From Clostridiales bacterium GWD2_32_19 (GTDB taxonomy: Bacteria; Bacillota; Clostridia; Lachnospirales; UBA12420), in NCBI GenBank assembly GCA_001795385.1, contig MGOU01000002.1, forward strand, positions 12,333-46,375: a stretch of 34,043 nucleotides of DNA, written 5' to 3'. The translations under genes were made by a program, and so were the position numbers. Shown piece after piece: positions 1 to 8,544 of the stretch; within the stretch, counting starts at the first letter, position 1; each line of letters starts with the position of its first letter. The notes under the pieces were generated by a model. That model saw only the letters and a list, made by a program, of their open reading frames with translations, ran no database searches and was not told the origin of the DNA.

Positions 1-30
1 CCCCGTCGGCTTGCCACGGGAGATTCATTA
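1..30 (+). repeat. Edge fragment of dispersed palindromic repeat (arm type A)
   Basis: The window opens inside a copy of the repeat seen complete at 22566-22728. It has the CCCCGTCGGCTTGCC arm and the closing GGGAGATTCATT. Whether the missing left part carried the GTCATTGCGAG core cannot be seen. It lies just past the tlpA-like stop codon, so it is in the 3' region of that minus-strand operon. Confidence 0.8.
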
Positions 31-33
31 GTG

Positions 34-633
34 TTATTTAATATTGAGATTATTAATATATGTTTTCATCTGGTCCTCGGTCATTGAACCAACCTGCTTA
101 GCTGAAATGTTACCCTCTTTATCAATAAAATATGAAACAGGTATGGAAGTAATATTATATAGTTGTGATATAGTTTGGTCTGAATCTAACAAAACTTTAA
201 AGTTATAATTATTATTCTTTATGAATTCGTTTACTGTATTCTTATCCTCACCCAAATTTACAGTTAAAATGATCAAATCCTTATCTTTATATTCTTGATA
301 TATCTTTTCAATTTCAGGCATCTCAAGCCTACAAGGAGGACACCAAGTCGCCCAGAAGTTTAAGAAAACATTTTTCTGACCTTTATAATCACTTAAAGAT
401 ACTTTGTTTCCATTTAAATCTTCTGCTGTAAAATTAATAGCAATATCCGCTGGTATTTTTTCACTCGCAACTGGTAAATCGATATTTTGGGAAGTTATGT
501 TAGAAGATGGACTAGTCGTAGAGTCATTACTAGGTTTGTTTTTTGTGAGATTTTCATTGTAATTAGTAGTAACATATAATGCAATAATTAAGAGTATTGT
601 AGCAATACTCCATATAATATTATTTGTTTTCAT
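34..633 (-). CDS. Membrane-anchored TlpA/ResA-type thiol-disulfide oxidoreductase
   Basis: A 199-residue protein with one N-terminal membrane anchor (about residues 8-22), a Ser/Thr/Asn-rich linker to about residue 60, and an extracytoplasmic thioredoxin fold. The active site is W97-C98-P99-P100-C101, and the cis-proline is P165 in the SIPVSYF segment. TlpA/ResA proteins reduce disulfides outside the membrane, classically for cytochrome c maturation, using electrons passed across the membrane by CcdA. The gene directly follows ccdA on the same strand with a 48-nt gap, which fits a redox pair. The ATG at 633 has AAGGAG about 7 nt upstream. No cytochrome c genes are in view, so the true substrate is unknown; repair of surface or metal-handling protein thiols is one possibility. 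Confidence 0.9.
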   Translation of the reverse strand: MKTNNIIWSIATILLIIALYVTTNYNENLTKNKPSNDSTTSPSSNITSQNIDLPVASEKIPADIAINFTAEDLNGNKVSLSDYKGQKNVFLNFWATWCPPCRLEMPEIEKIYQEYKDKDLIILTVNLGEDKNTVNEFIKNNNYNFKVLLDSDQTISQLYNITSIPVSYFIDKEGNISAKQVGSMTEDQMKTYINNLNIK

Positions 634-681
634 ATAAATCTCCTTTCTTAAAAACGGGATTGCTTCATTTTTTCAACACTA

Positions 682-1389
682 TCAATAAAAATTAGTAAAG
701 TTTAAGTATCTGCTTAAAAAGGTCAAGTTGTTCGTAAATACTAAAATTCCCATGATTATAATTAAAAGACCGCTTAGTATAGAGACCATTGGCATAAATT
801 TTGAAAACTTAGCAAAGTATTTTGAAAAATTATCTATAGCAAAAGCTGTAAGTAAAAATGGTATAGCAAGACCTAGGGAATAAAAGAATAAAAGTGCAGT
901 TCCTTTTTCTATAGTATCCATGCTACCTGCATACAGTAGTATTGAAGAAAGAATAGGACCAATGCAAGGAGTCCAACCGGCAGCAAAAGCCATGCCTATA
1001 AGGATAGAACTTAAATTTTTAGTATTTGTATTTAATTTGATAAATTTCGTTTCTAAATAAAGAAACTTGATTTTTAAGACTCCAATTGTGTGTAATCCCA
1101 ACAATATTATTACGATTCCTGCAACCCTTTTAAAAAAAAGTTGATTATTAATAAAAAGTTTTCCCAAAGAACTAATGCTTAATCCCATAATAAAGAAGAT
1201 AATAGTAAATCCTATTATAAATCCTATAGATTTTTTAAAGATAGTTAGCTTTTCTGCGGGTGCATCAGCATTTGATACTGCTGAGCCTGTAAGATAGCTT
1301 ATATATCCAGGTATAAGGGGCAATACACAAGGAGATAGAAAAGAAAGAAGTCCTGCAGAAAATGCTAATAAAAATGATATATCATTCAA
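682..1389 (-). CDS. ccdA: CcdA-type transmembrane thiol-reducing electron carrier
   Basis: A 235-residue polytopic membrane protein of the CcdA/DsbD transmembrane family with about six hydrophobic helices. The two redox cysteines of the family are visible: C21 in the SPCVLPLIPGY segment and C142 in the WTPCIGP segment, each in an internally repeated half. It should carry electrons from cytoplasmic thioredoxin to the extracytoplasmic TlpA-like protein encoded just downstream. The start is a TTG at 1389, supported by GAGGTGA a few bases upstream on the minus strand; the nearby ATG is in another frame. The length is usual for the short CcdA form. A copy of the dispersed repeat lies 18 nt upstream of the start, so transcription may cross or begin within it. 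Confidence 0.92.
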   Translation of the reverse strand: MNDISFLLAFSAGLLSFLSPCVLPLIPGYISYLTGSAVSNADAPAEKLTIFKKSIGFIIGFTIIFFIMGLSISSLGKLFINNQLFFKRVAGIVIILLGLHTIGVLKIKFLYLETKFIKLNTNTKNLSSILIGMAFAAGWTPCIGPILSSILLYAGSMDTIEKGTALLFFYSLGLAIPFLLTAFAIDNFSKYFAKFSKFMPMVSILSGLLIIIMGILVFTNNLTFLSRYLNFTNFY

Positions 1390-1406
1390 AAAGTATCACC
1401 TCAATT

Positions 1407-1569
1407 TAATAAATTTGGGTTTAATTCCCCGTCGGCTTGCCGCGTTCTTGTCATTGCGAGGAGGTTCTTTCGACGAAGCAATCTCGTTTTTGAAAGATGA
1501 GATTGCTTCGCAAAAAAACGCTCGCAATGACAACATGATACCCCGTTGTCTTGCCACGGGAGATTCATT
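1407..1569 (+). repeat. Dispersed nested palindromic repeat, arm type A, copy 2
   Basis: The left arm CCCCGTCGGCTTGCC is at 1427-1441. The core runs from GTCATTGCGAG (1450-1460) to CTCGCAATGAC (1521-1531) with an inner GAAGCAATCTC/GAGATTGCTTC palindrome. A second diverged arm is at 1541-1560, and the element ends GATTCATT. It sits between the divergent ccdA and 1773-2255 genes. The remaining 1570-1772 holds no gene; a TATAAT at 1727-1732 lacks a good -35 partner. Confidence 0.9.
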
Positions 1570-1772
1570 AAGTTTAAGTTAGTAATATTATACAGTATTA
1601 ATGTGAAGAATATATGAAGATTAGTAAATAAAATTTTAAATATAAACTTGCTGATTTGTAAATCTTGATTTAGGATTTTTTATTATGTATTTATATATTC
1701 TTCATAAAATCTCCACAATTATTTCTTATAATAACAATATATATTAAATATATCAAAAACGGAGGGATTTTC

Positions 1773-2255
1773 ATGACTCATTATATGGAGTTATTAGCAA
1801 CAAACCAACCATGGAATCTAATTATATTTATGGCGATTCCAGTTATCTTAGCAGAAACTCTAGCGGTAACAGAACTATTTATTTTATTTGGCAGGAATTT
1901 AAACGGAATTGTCAGAAAAATTAATAAGATTGCAGGTATTATTGCCGGTTTATATTTTACAGGAATTTTCATATATTTATTTACTAATGTAGTTATACCA
2001 CTAACAACAGCAGGCGGATGGAGAGGATTTGTTGATGTATTAGCAGTAGGTTCTTATCTATCTGGAGTTATACCTTTACTTGGAATTGCTTTACTTGAAT
2101 TAAATTTAATTGGAAGAAGTAGAAATGAAGAAGGCAAGCTGAAATTACATGCAATATTTGTAGCTATATTCTTAGTAGTTGCGCACATAGCAATGATAGC
2201 TGGTATGTTAGATCCAAGACTGTTTACAAGTGCACCAAGCGGTATGGGAATGTAA
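1773..2255 (+). CDS. Four-helix integral membrane protein of unknown function
   Basis: A 160-residue hydrophobic protein with four probable membrane helices (about residues 15-38, 50-73, 85-108 and 124-146) and short loops. The start at ATG 1773 has a good GGAGGG site. The sequence resembles small permease-like membrane proteins of Clostridia, possibly the family called DUF6803, but this is from memory and not certain. No cysteine cluster, CxxC or other catalytic motif is visible; the tail ends in a Gly/Met-rich stretch (GMGM). It precedes the copper operon but is separated from it by a weak terminator-like hairpin and a promoter, so it is probably its own transcription unit. A role in metal handling is only suggested by position. 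Confidence 0.75.
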   Translation: MTHYMELLATNQPWNLIIFMAIPVILAETLAVTELFILFGRNLNGIVRKINKIAGIIAGLYFTGIFIYLFTNVVIPLTTAGGWRGFVDVLAVGSYLSGVIPLLGIALLELNLIGRSRNEEGKLKLHAIFVAIFLVVAHIAMIAGMLDPRLFTSAPSGMGM

Positions 2256-2287
2256 ATTGAAGTATTGCTAAAAATATAAAATTGATA

Positions 2288-2324
2288 TGGATTTTAAGTT
2301 GTCTGAATAAATCCAGTCTTTTTT
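2288..2324 (+). terminator. Weak intrinsic terminator candidate
   Basis: TGGATTT (2288-2294) can pair with AAATCCA (2309-2315), followed by a six-T run at 2319-2324. The stem is short and AT-rich, so read-through into the copper operon is possible. Confidence 0.4.
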
Positions 2325-2351
2325 GCAAAATTTATAAAAAAATGGTATATT
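2323..2351 (+). promoter_or_regulatory. Sigma-A-type promoter of the copper operon
   Basis: TTGCAA at 2323-2328 and TATATT at 2346-2351 are separated by exactly 17 nt. This lies about 90 nt upstream of the first operon start. No obvious CopY or CsoR operator was recognised, which fits control by the two-component system encoded in the same operon. Confidence 0.6.
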
Positions 2352-2440
2352 ATATAGAAATATATAGTAAATAAAACTTTAAATCGTAGTATTAGAATAA
2401 TGAAAATAAATTGGAGCTGCGGGGAAGGAGTGATTTAACT

Positions 2441-3880
2441 ATGAATATAATACATAAGATGTTGAAAGTAGAAGGAATGACTTGTGTCGGTTGCGAAAGG
2501 AAAATAGAGAAAGCATTGCAAGCATTAGATGGGGTTACAGAAGTTAAGGTTAGTTACAAAAATTTAAATTCTAAGATTAAGTTTGATTCCGATATTATAA
2601 ATATTCAAGAAATAACAGAAGCTATTGACAATTTGGGTTATAAAGTAGTAGACTCAAATGTGAATAAAAATAGTGAGCATAAACAAGGGAGTAAAATGTC
2701 TGTAAGTCAGTTACTTGGGATTGGCATAATAATATTTGCATTGTACATGATTATCAATAATACAATTGGATTTAATTTCATACCTGGGGTAAGTCAAAAT
2801 ATGAGCTATGGTATATTATTTGTAGTTGGACTTTTGACATCTCTGCACTGTATAGCGATGTGCGGAGGAATTAATTTATCTCAATGCGTGGCGTATAAGT
2901 CAACTAACGAAGACTCTAAGTTTGCAAAGCTAAAGCCAAGTTTTTTATATAATATGGGAAGGGTTATATCATATACGATAATTGGTGGAATTGTAGGTGC
3001 ACTCGGCGCTGCTATTAGCTTTTCAGGCTCAGCAAAAGGTGCCGTTGCAATTATTGCAGGTGCATTTATGGTGATTATGGGTGTTAATATGCTAAATGTA
3101 TTCCCAGCATTAAGGAAGCTAATACCACAAATGCCTAAAGTACTTAGAAATAAAATTCGTGAAGGTAATAGTCATGGACCATTTTATGTTGGTTTACTGA
3201 ATGGTCTAATGCCATGTGGACCGCTTCAAACAATGCAGCTATATGCGCTTGGCACAGGAAGTTTTGTTGCAGGAGCTATGTCGATGTTTGTATTTAGTTT
3301 AGGGACTGTTCCCTTGATGTTTGGATTCGGAGCTGTAAGTTCAATACTTAGTAAGAATTTCACACATAATATGCTAAAGGTGAGTGCCGTTCTTGTTATG
3401 GTTCTCGGGTTGATAATGGTGAATAGAGGTCTTAATTTGTCAGGAGTTGATATATCCATGGCAGCACCACAGACTACCACAAATAGTGATAATGTGGCAA
3501 GGGTAGAGGGGAATGTTCAGTTTGTTAACACAACAATGGATGGAGGAAGATACACACCAATCGTTGTGCAAAAGGGTATCCCAGTAAAGTGGACCATAAC
3601 AGCGACTAGTGCAGATTTAAACGGATGTAATAATCCAGTTACCATTCCAAAATATAATATAGAGAAAAGGTTGGTTGTGGGCGATAATGTGATAGAATTT
3701 ACACCGCAGGAAGAAGGTTTTATAACTTATACTTGCTGGATGGGTATGATTAGTAGTACAATAGAGGTAGTAGAAGATGTATCAAAAGTGACTGATGCGA
3801 GCATCGCAAATACAGATAATAATCAAGAACAGCCAAGCTATGACACGGGTTTTGGTGTAGGTGGCTGTTGTGGAGGGTGA
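2441..3880 (+). CDS. HMA - DsbD_2-type membrane - cupredoxin-like fusion, copper handling
   Basis: A 479-residue three-part protein. Residues 8-72 form a heavy-metal-associated domain with C15-x-x-C18. After a lone helix near residue 90, residues about 118-320 match the DsbD_2/SafE-like membrane domain, including C137-x3-C141 in the SLHCIAMCGG segment and C259 in NGLMPCGP. Residues about 345-455 look like a cupredoxin fold, with candidate ligands C396, C432, M434 and M436. The tail ends with a CC pair (C476-C477). The ATG at 2441 is preferred to an upstream in-frame TTG because GGGGAAGGAG lies about 10 nt before it. Proteins with this core are often called sulfite exporter TauE/SafE family, but the attached metal domains and the adjacent copA argue for copper transfer or reduction across the membrane. 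The exact reaction is not known. Confidence 0.85.
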   Translation: MNIIHKMLKVEGMTCVGCERKIEKALQALDGVTEVKVSYKNLNSKIKFDSDIINIQEITEAIDNLGYKVVDSNVNKNSEHKQGSKMSVSQLLGIGIIIFALYMIINNTIGFNFIPGVSQNMSYGILFVVGLLTSLHCIAMCGGINLSQCVAYKSTNEDSKFAKLKPSFLYNMGRVISYTIIGGIVGALGAAISFSGSAKGAVAIIAGAFMVIMGVNMLNVFPALRKLIPQMPKVLRNKIREGNSHGPFYVGLLNGLMPCGPLQTMQLYALGTGSFVAGAMSMFVFSLGTVPLMFGFGAVSSILSKNFTHNMLKVSAVLVMVLGLIMVNRGLNLSGVDISMAAPQTTTNSDNVARVEGNVQFVNTTMDGGRYTPIVVQKGIPVKWTITATSADLNGCNNPVTIPKYNIEKRLVVGDNVIEFTPQEEGFITYTCWMGMISSTIEVVEDVSKVTDASIANTDNNQEQPSYDTGFGVGGCCGG

Positions 3881-3886
3881 TAAAAT

Positions 3887-6076
3887 ATGAAAAAGCAAAC
3901 ATATAAAATATCAGGAATGACATGCGCATCTTGCTCAGCGAGAATCGATAAAAGATTAAATAAAGTAGACGGGGTACAATCAGCAACGGTCAATCTCGCT
4001 ACGGAAAAAGCAACTATAGAATTTGACGATGAAAAGTTAAAAGACTCTGATGTAGTTAAAATTATAGTAGATCTCGGTTATGGGGCACAGATAGAAGAGA
4101 ATGTAAATAGTGACAGGGAAAAAGAACAAAGAGAAGAAGAGATAAGAAAGCTCAGGAGGTCGCTTATAATATCGGTGGTACTATCATCTCCACTTATTGT
4201 AGCGATGATATCTGCTTTACTTAATATAAATTTAGGATTATTGCATAATGGGTATTTTCAGTTAATAATAGCAACACCAGTGCAATTTATCTTAGGGTTT
4301 AGGTTTTATAAGAATGCATATCATTCTCTAAAATCAAAGAGCGCAAACATGGATGTTTTAGTTTCTATGGGAACCACAGCCGCATACTTATTTAGTGTAT
4401 ACAATTTATTCTTTCAAGAACTAATGGAAGGGGTAATTATGAAGGATTTATATTTCGAGGCTTCAGCCGTAATTATTACACTCGTTCTGCTAGGTAAGTA
4501 CTTAGAATCAGTTGCAAAAGGTAAAACATCAGAAGCGATAAAAAAACTGATTGGATTACAAGCTAAAACAGCAAGAGTTATAAAAAATGGCGAAGAACTA
4601 GACATTCCTATAGAAGAAGTTATTTTAGGTGAAATAATCATTGTAAGACCAGGTGAGAAAATACCGGTTGATGGGAAGGTCATAGAGGGAAATTCAGCGG
4701 TTGACGAATCAATGCTTACCGGAGAAAGCATGCCTACAAATAAGAAAGAGGGAGATAGAGTCTTCGGTGCTACAATTAATAAAAATGGTACATTTAAATT
4801 TGAGGCAACCAAGATAGGAAAGGATACAGCACTTGCACAGATTATAAAGCTTGTTGAGGATGCTCAGGGCTCGAAAGCTCCTATACAAAAAATAGCGGAC
4901 CAAGTGTCAAATGTGTTTGTACCAGTAGTAGTAGTTATAGCATTTGTAAGCTTTTTGGTTTGGTTTTTAGGCTACGGTAACCTCACGATGGGAATCGTTA
5001 GTGCAGTCTCTGTACTCGTTATAGCATGTCCATGTGCACTGGGACTTGCTACACCTACAGCTATTATGGTTGGAACAGGTAAAGGTGCCGAGAATGGCAT
5101 ACTTATCAAGTCAGGTGAGCATTTAGAAACAGCGCACAAAATAAATGCAGTAATACTAGATAAAACAGGCACGATAACAAAAGGTATGCCTGATGTAACA
5201 GACATAATAGTATTAGGAATATTTGATAAACAAGATCTATTAAAGTTAAGTGCTATATCAGAAAAGAAATCAGAACATCCACTAGGGGTGGCGATTTACA
5301 ATAAAGGTAAAGACGAATTAATAGTTATAGCTGATCCTGATAAGTTCGAAGCTATACCAGGGCAAGGAGTTTATAGTGAAATAGAAGGTAAAAAGATATA
5401 TATTGGAAACAGAAGGCTTATGAATGATAAACACATCGATATAGTTAGTATTGAAAACCAGATTTCTAAGCTTGAAAATGAAGGCAAAACTGCAATGCTT
5501 GTCGCTATTGATAATGATATTTCAGGGATAGTGGCTGTTGCAGACACAGTAAAAGAAACATCGAAAGCAGCGATAGAAGAACTAGAGGCTATGGGCATAG
5601 AAGTATATATGATTACAGGTGATAATAAACGAACAGCAGAGGCAATAGCAAAACAAGTTGGTGTCAAGAATGTTCTAGCCGAAGTGTTGCCAGAAAATAA
5701 AGCTGAAGAAGTGGAGAAGTTAAAGAAACAAGGAAAGGTAGTAGCGATGGTCGGAGATGGAATAAATGATGCGCCAGCACTTGCCACTGCAGATATAGGA
5801 ATGGCTATAGGTACAGGAACTGATGTAGCAATCGAAGCTGCAGATATAACACTGATGAGTGGCGATCTTAGAGCGATACCAGCTGCAATAAGATTATCTA
5901 AGAAAACAATAAGTAAAATAAAACAAAACTTATTTTGGGCATTTTTTTATAACATAATAGGCATACCATTTGCTGCACTAGGTATGCTAAACCCAGTTAT
6001 TGCAGGCGCTGCAATGGCATTTAGCTCTGTTTCTGTAGTTACGAACTCGCTCAGTTTAAAGAAATTTAAATGTTGA
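3887..6076 (+). CDS. copA: Copper-translocating P1B-type ATPase
   Basis: A 729-residue CopA-family ATPase that exports Cu(I) across the plasma membrane. It has one N-terminal HMA domain (C13-x-x-C16 in GMTCASCS), eight expected membrane helices, the actuator TGES loop, the metal-gating C381-P382-C383 motif, the phosphorylated D425 of DKTGT, the P1B-specific H464 of SEHPLG, and the GDGINDAP hinge from residue 623. The CPC motif with MTCxxC is the signature of the monovalent copper/silver class. It starts 6 nt after the preceding fusion gene, so the two are co-translated. Only one HMA domain is present where some homologues have two. All catalytic residues are intact. Confidence 0.97.
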   Translation: MKKQTYKISGMTCASCSARIDKRLNKVDGVQSATVNLATEKATIEFDDEKLKDSDVVKIIVDLGYGAQIEENVNSDREKEQREEEIRKLRRSLIISVVLSSPLIVAMISALLNINLGLLHNGYFQLIIATPVQFILGFRFYKNAYHSLKSKSANMDVLVSMGTTAAYLFSVYNLFFQELMEGVIMKDLYFEASAVIITLVLLGKYLESVAKGKTSEAIKKLIGLQAKTARVIKNGEELDIPIEEVILGEIIIVRPGEKIPVDGKVIEGNSAVDESMLTGESMPTNKKEGDRVFGATINKNGTFKFEATKIGKDTALAQIIKLVEDAQGSKAPIQKIADQVSNVFVPVVVVIAFVSFLVWFLGYGNLTMGIVSAVSVLVIACPCALGLATPTAIMVGTGKGAENGILIKSGEHLETAHKINAVILDKTGTITKGMPDVTDIIVLGIFDKQDLLKLSAISEKKSEHPLGVAIYNKGKDELIVIADPDKFEAIPGQGVYSEIEGKKIYIGNRRLMNDKHIDIVSIENQISKLENEGKTAMLVAIDNDISGIVAVADTVKETSKAAIEELEAMGIEVYMITGDNKRTAEAIAKQVGVKNVLAEVLPENKAEEVEKLKKQGKVVAMVGDGINDAPALATADIGMAIGTGTDVAIEAADITLMSGDLRAIPAAIRLSKKTISKIKQNLFWAFFYNIIGIPFAALGMLNPVIAGAAMAFSSVSVVTNSLSLKKFKC

Positions 6077-6101
6077 GAGATGAGTATAAGTGTGGTATAA
6101 T
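6073..6101 (+). promoter_or_regulatory. Internal promoter before copZ and the two-component genes
   Basis: TTGAGA (6073-6078) and a perfect TATAAT (6096-6101) are 17 nt apart. The -35 overlaps the copA stop codon. It would allow copZ, the regulator and the kinase to be expressed separately from copA, for example at a basal level. Confidence 0.6.
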
Positions 6102-6136
6102 ATAGAATAAATACAAAAACAAAGGAGGAGATTCAT

Positions 6137-6346
6137 ATAAATAAAACAATAGTTTTAAATGTTCTAGGAATGTCATGTTCACATTGCGAAAATGCAATAA
6201 AAAAATCAGTAGGAGCACTTGCGGGTATAAGTAAAATAGGGGTTGATTTAAAAGAAAAAAGTGTTACTGTAGAATACGATGCAGATAAAGTTGAAACTGA
6301 TGAAATAAAGGAAGCAATAGAAGATCAAGGGTATGATGTTGTATAG
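6137..6346 (+). CDS. copZ: CopZ-like copper chaperone with apparent ATA start codon
   Basis: A 69-residue single HMA domain carrying GMSCSHC, the Cu(I)-binding CxxC, and the usual beta-alpha-beta-beta-alpha-beta length, ending GYDVV. CopZ delivers Cu(I) to CopA. No ATG, GTG or TTG lies in frame before the first beta strand. The ribosome site AAAGGAGGAG (6121-6130) is followed 6 nt later by ATA at 6137, which gives a normal CopZ N-terminus (x-NKTIVLNVLGMSC). The only in-frame ATG (6170) lies inside the metal loop and would remove the first strand. So either AUA is the initiator or a base differs from the true sequence. It is followed after 11 nt by the response regulator. Confidence 0.85.
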   Translation: MNKTIVLNVLGMSCSHCENAIKKSVGALAGISKIGVDLKEKSVTVEYDADKVETDEIKEAIEDQGYDVV

Positions 6347-6357
6347 GAAGTGAGATA

Positions 6358-7059
6358 ATGAATGATAATCCAAAGAAAATTTTGATAGTAGATGACGAGT
6401 CTAAAATTGTAGAGGTTGTAAAGTCTTACCTTGAAGTGGCCGGATATATAACTTTTGATGCATATAACGGGAGACAAGCATTAGAAATTTTTGATAAAGT
6501 AAAACCGTCACTGGTGATACTAGATCTTATGTTGCCAGATGTATCTGGTGAAGATGTATGTAAATCTTTAAGGCGGATTTCAAAGGTTCCTATAATAATG
6601 GTTACTGCAAAGGTAGAGGAAGAAAGTATTTTAAAGGGATTAGATATAGGCGCAGATGATTATATAACTAAACCATTTAGTCCAAGACAATTAGTTGCGA
6701 GAGTTATTACACTACTTCGTAGAAGTGAAGGTGGAAATAATGTTTTTGCAAATATTTTATCATGGGGTAATGAAGAACTTGAAATTAATTTGACAAGTCA
6801 TGAAGTTATTAAAGATGGAAAGCTAGTCAATTTAACACCTAACGAATATAAAATACTGATAACACTTTGCACATACTCAAAGAAAGTATTTACGAGGGAA
6901 GAACTTGTTATAAGTTCACTCGGTGAACAATATGACGGGTATGATAGAACCATAGATACACATATAAAAAACTTAAGACAAAAACTAGAAGCTAATCCGA
7001 AAAACTCGAAATATATTTTAACAGTCTACGGTGTTGGATATAGATTTGGGGGTGAGTAA
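6358..7059 (+). CDS. OmpR/PhoB-family response regulator
   Basis: A 233-residue two-domain regulator. The receiver domain (about residues 6-120) has the acidic pair D12-D13, phospho-acceptor D56 in the LDLMLPD segment, and the conserved Lys in ITKPFSP. The C-terminal winged-helix DNA-binding domain (about 132-230) shows the NEYKIL and GVGYRF landmarks of the OmpR class. GGAAGTGAG precedes the ATG. It overlaps the start region of the sensor kinase, as is typical for a cognate pair. Position within the copper operon suggests it activates that operon in response to extracytoplasmic copper or silver, but no binding site was identified. Confidence 0.95.
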   Translation: MNDNPKKILIVDDESKIVEVVKSYLEVAGYITFDAYNGRQALEIFDKVKPSLVILDLMLPDVSGEDVCKSLRRISKVPIIMVTAKVEEESILKGLDIGADDYITKPFSPRQLVARVITLLRRSEGGNNVFANILSWGNEELEINLTSHEVIKDGKLVNLTPNEYKILITLCTYSKKVFTREELVISSLGEQYDGYDRTIDTHIKNLRQKLEANPKNSKYILTVYGVGYRFGGE

Positions 7060-8446
7060 TATTAAATATAAATTGAGAACCAAGCTGTCATTATCATATT
7101 TACTGATTACTTTGATTTGTGTAGCATCAATTAGCATATTTGCAAATATTTTTTTAGAGAAACAATTTAGAGAATATGTTATAAAAAATCAAAATGTGAA
7201 AAATCAAGAAATTATGAATATGATTAGTAATCAATATGGACAAGATAATAAGTGGAACTATGATTACATATCAAACATAGGAATGAACGCACTTGAGAGT
7301 GGTATTATAATAAAAGTAAAAGATTCAAAGGGTAAAATAATTTGGGATGCAACTAAGCACAATACTGGGCTTTGCAATCAAATGATAGAGCAAATGGCAC
7401 AGAATATGAATAGCAGATACAGTAATTGGCAAGGTAAGTATACGGAAACAAAGTATCCAATTGTTCAAGTATTTAAACAAATAGGAACTTTAGAAATAGG
7501 ATATTATGGACCATTCTATTTTGATGATAATGATTTGAAATTTATTAATAACTTAAATTGGTTTCTGATTGCCATAGCTGTATTTGCATTTGTAATTTCT
7601 CTGTTTTTTGGAACATTGATGGCAAAGAGGATTAGCAATCCCATTTCAAGAGTCATTAAGTCAGCTGAACTAATAGCAAAAGGATATTATGGAGATTGTA
7701 TACCTGAAAAGTCAAACACAAGAGAAATACATGATTTAACAGAGACCATAAATAATTTGGCAGAGACTTTTGAAAATCAAGATAAATTGCGAAAAAGGCT
7801 TACTTCTGATGTTGCACATGAACTCAGAACTCCACTTACTACACTTCAAAGTCATATGGAAGCTATGATAGACGGTGTGTGGGAACCTAACATTGAAAGA
7901 ATTAAAAGCTGTCACGAAGAGATACTTCGTATAAACAGAATGGTTGGTGATTTAGAAAATCTAGAAAAGATTGAAAGTGATAATATTGTACTAGATAAAA
8001 CAGAGTTTGACATTGCAGAACTTACTCGAAATATAATAACAAACTTTGAGAGTGATTTTGTAAAAAAGAATATAAAAATAATGTATGAAAGTGAAGAACA
8101 ATTGATTATGGCTGACAAAGATAAGATTAGCCAAGTAATAGTAAATTTGCTATCTAATTCATTAAAATACACTGAAAAAGGCGGAAAAGTTAAAGTTTAT
8201 ATTAGTGGAGATAAAGATAAAGTACAGCTAATAGTAAAAGACACAGGAATAGGAATACCAAAAGAAGATTTGCAGTATATTTTTGAAAGATTCTACAGAG
8301 CAGACAAGTCAAGAAATAGGCTAACAGGTGGTTCCGGTATAGGATTAGCTATAACTAAAGCAATGGTAGAAGCACATAACGGAAGCATAGAGGTGCAAAG
8401 TAAACTAAATGAAGGCACAGAATTTACAATTAAAATGGATAAGTAA
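7052..8446 (+). CDS. Membrane sensor histidine kinase, probably copper-responsive
   Basis: About 464 residues. A first membrane helix near the N-terminus and a second near residues 172-195 bracket an extracytoplasmic sensor region. HAMP, HisKA with H256 in SDVAHELRTP, and a HATPase_c domain with NLLSNSLKYT (N box), DTGIGIP (G1), YIFERFYR (F box) and GGSGIGL (G2) follow. The sensor has C108, M111, M115 and M119, spaced as one face of a helix, a plausible soft-metal site. The start is uncertain. GTG 7052 overlaps the regulator stop but lacks a ribosome site, while ATT 7061 is correctly placed after GGGGGTGAG (7048-7056) and gives a typical MKYKLRTKLS-type N-terminus. The coding region ends at a strong terminator. 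Confidence 0.93.
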   Translation: MSNIKYKLRTKLSLSYLLITLICVASISIFANIFLEKQFREYVIKNQNVKNQEIMNMISNQYGQDNKWNYDYISNIGMNALESGIIIKVKDSKGKIIWDATKHNTGLCNQMIEQMAQNMNSRYSNWQGKYTETKYPIVQVFKQIGTLEIGYYGPFYFDDNDLKFINNLNWFLIAIAVFAFVISLFFGTLMAKRISNPISRVIKSAELIAKGYYGDCIPEKSNTREIHDLTETINNLAETFENQDKLRKRLTSDVAHELRTPLTTLQSHMEAMIDGVWEPNIERIKSCHEEILRINRMVGDLENLEKIESDNIVLDKTEFDIAELTRNIITNFESDFVKKNIKIMYESEEQLIMADKDKISQVIVNLLSNSLKYTEKGGKVKVYISGDKDKVQLIVKDTGIGIPKEDLQYIFERFYRADKSRNRLTGGSGIGLAITKAMVEAHNGSIEVQSKLNEGTEFTIKMDK

Positions 8447-8447
8447 T

Positions 8448-8493
8448 AAAAGAGCTTGAATGATTCATATATAGGAATCATTCAAGTTCTTTT
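8448..8493 (+). terminator. Intrinsic terminator of the copper operon
   Basis: A 19-bp stem (8448-8466 with 8475-8493, one G-U pair) with an 8-nt loop, ending in TTTT and followed by ATT. The flanking A-rich side could also serve the minus strand. Confidence 0.85.
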
Positions 8494-8544
8494 ATTGTGA
8501 GTTTACAACCAACTATTGAACTTAGATTAAGTACTATACCTGTT

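Noticed and set aside
2411-2440. TTG start extending the HMA-DsbD_2 fusion
   Set aside because: The codon overlaps the region just before the ribosome site GGGGAAGGAG that serves ATG 2441.
4414-5787. Minus-strand frames opposite copA
   Set aside because: They are shadows of copA: no ribosome sites, low-complexity Ser/Ile composition, and copA is intact on the plus strand.
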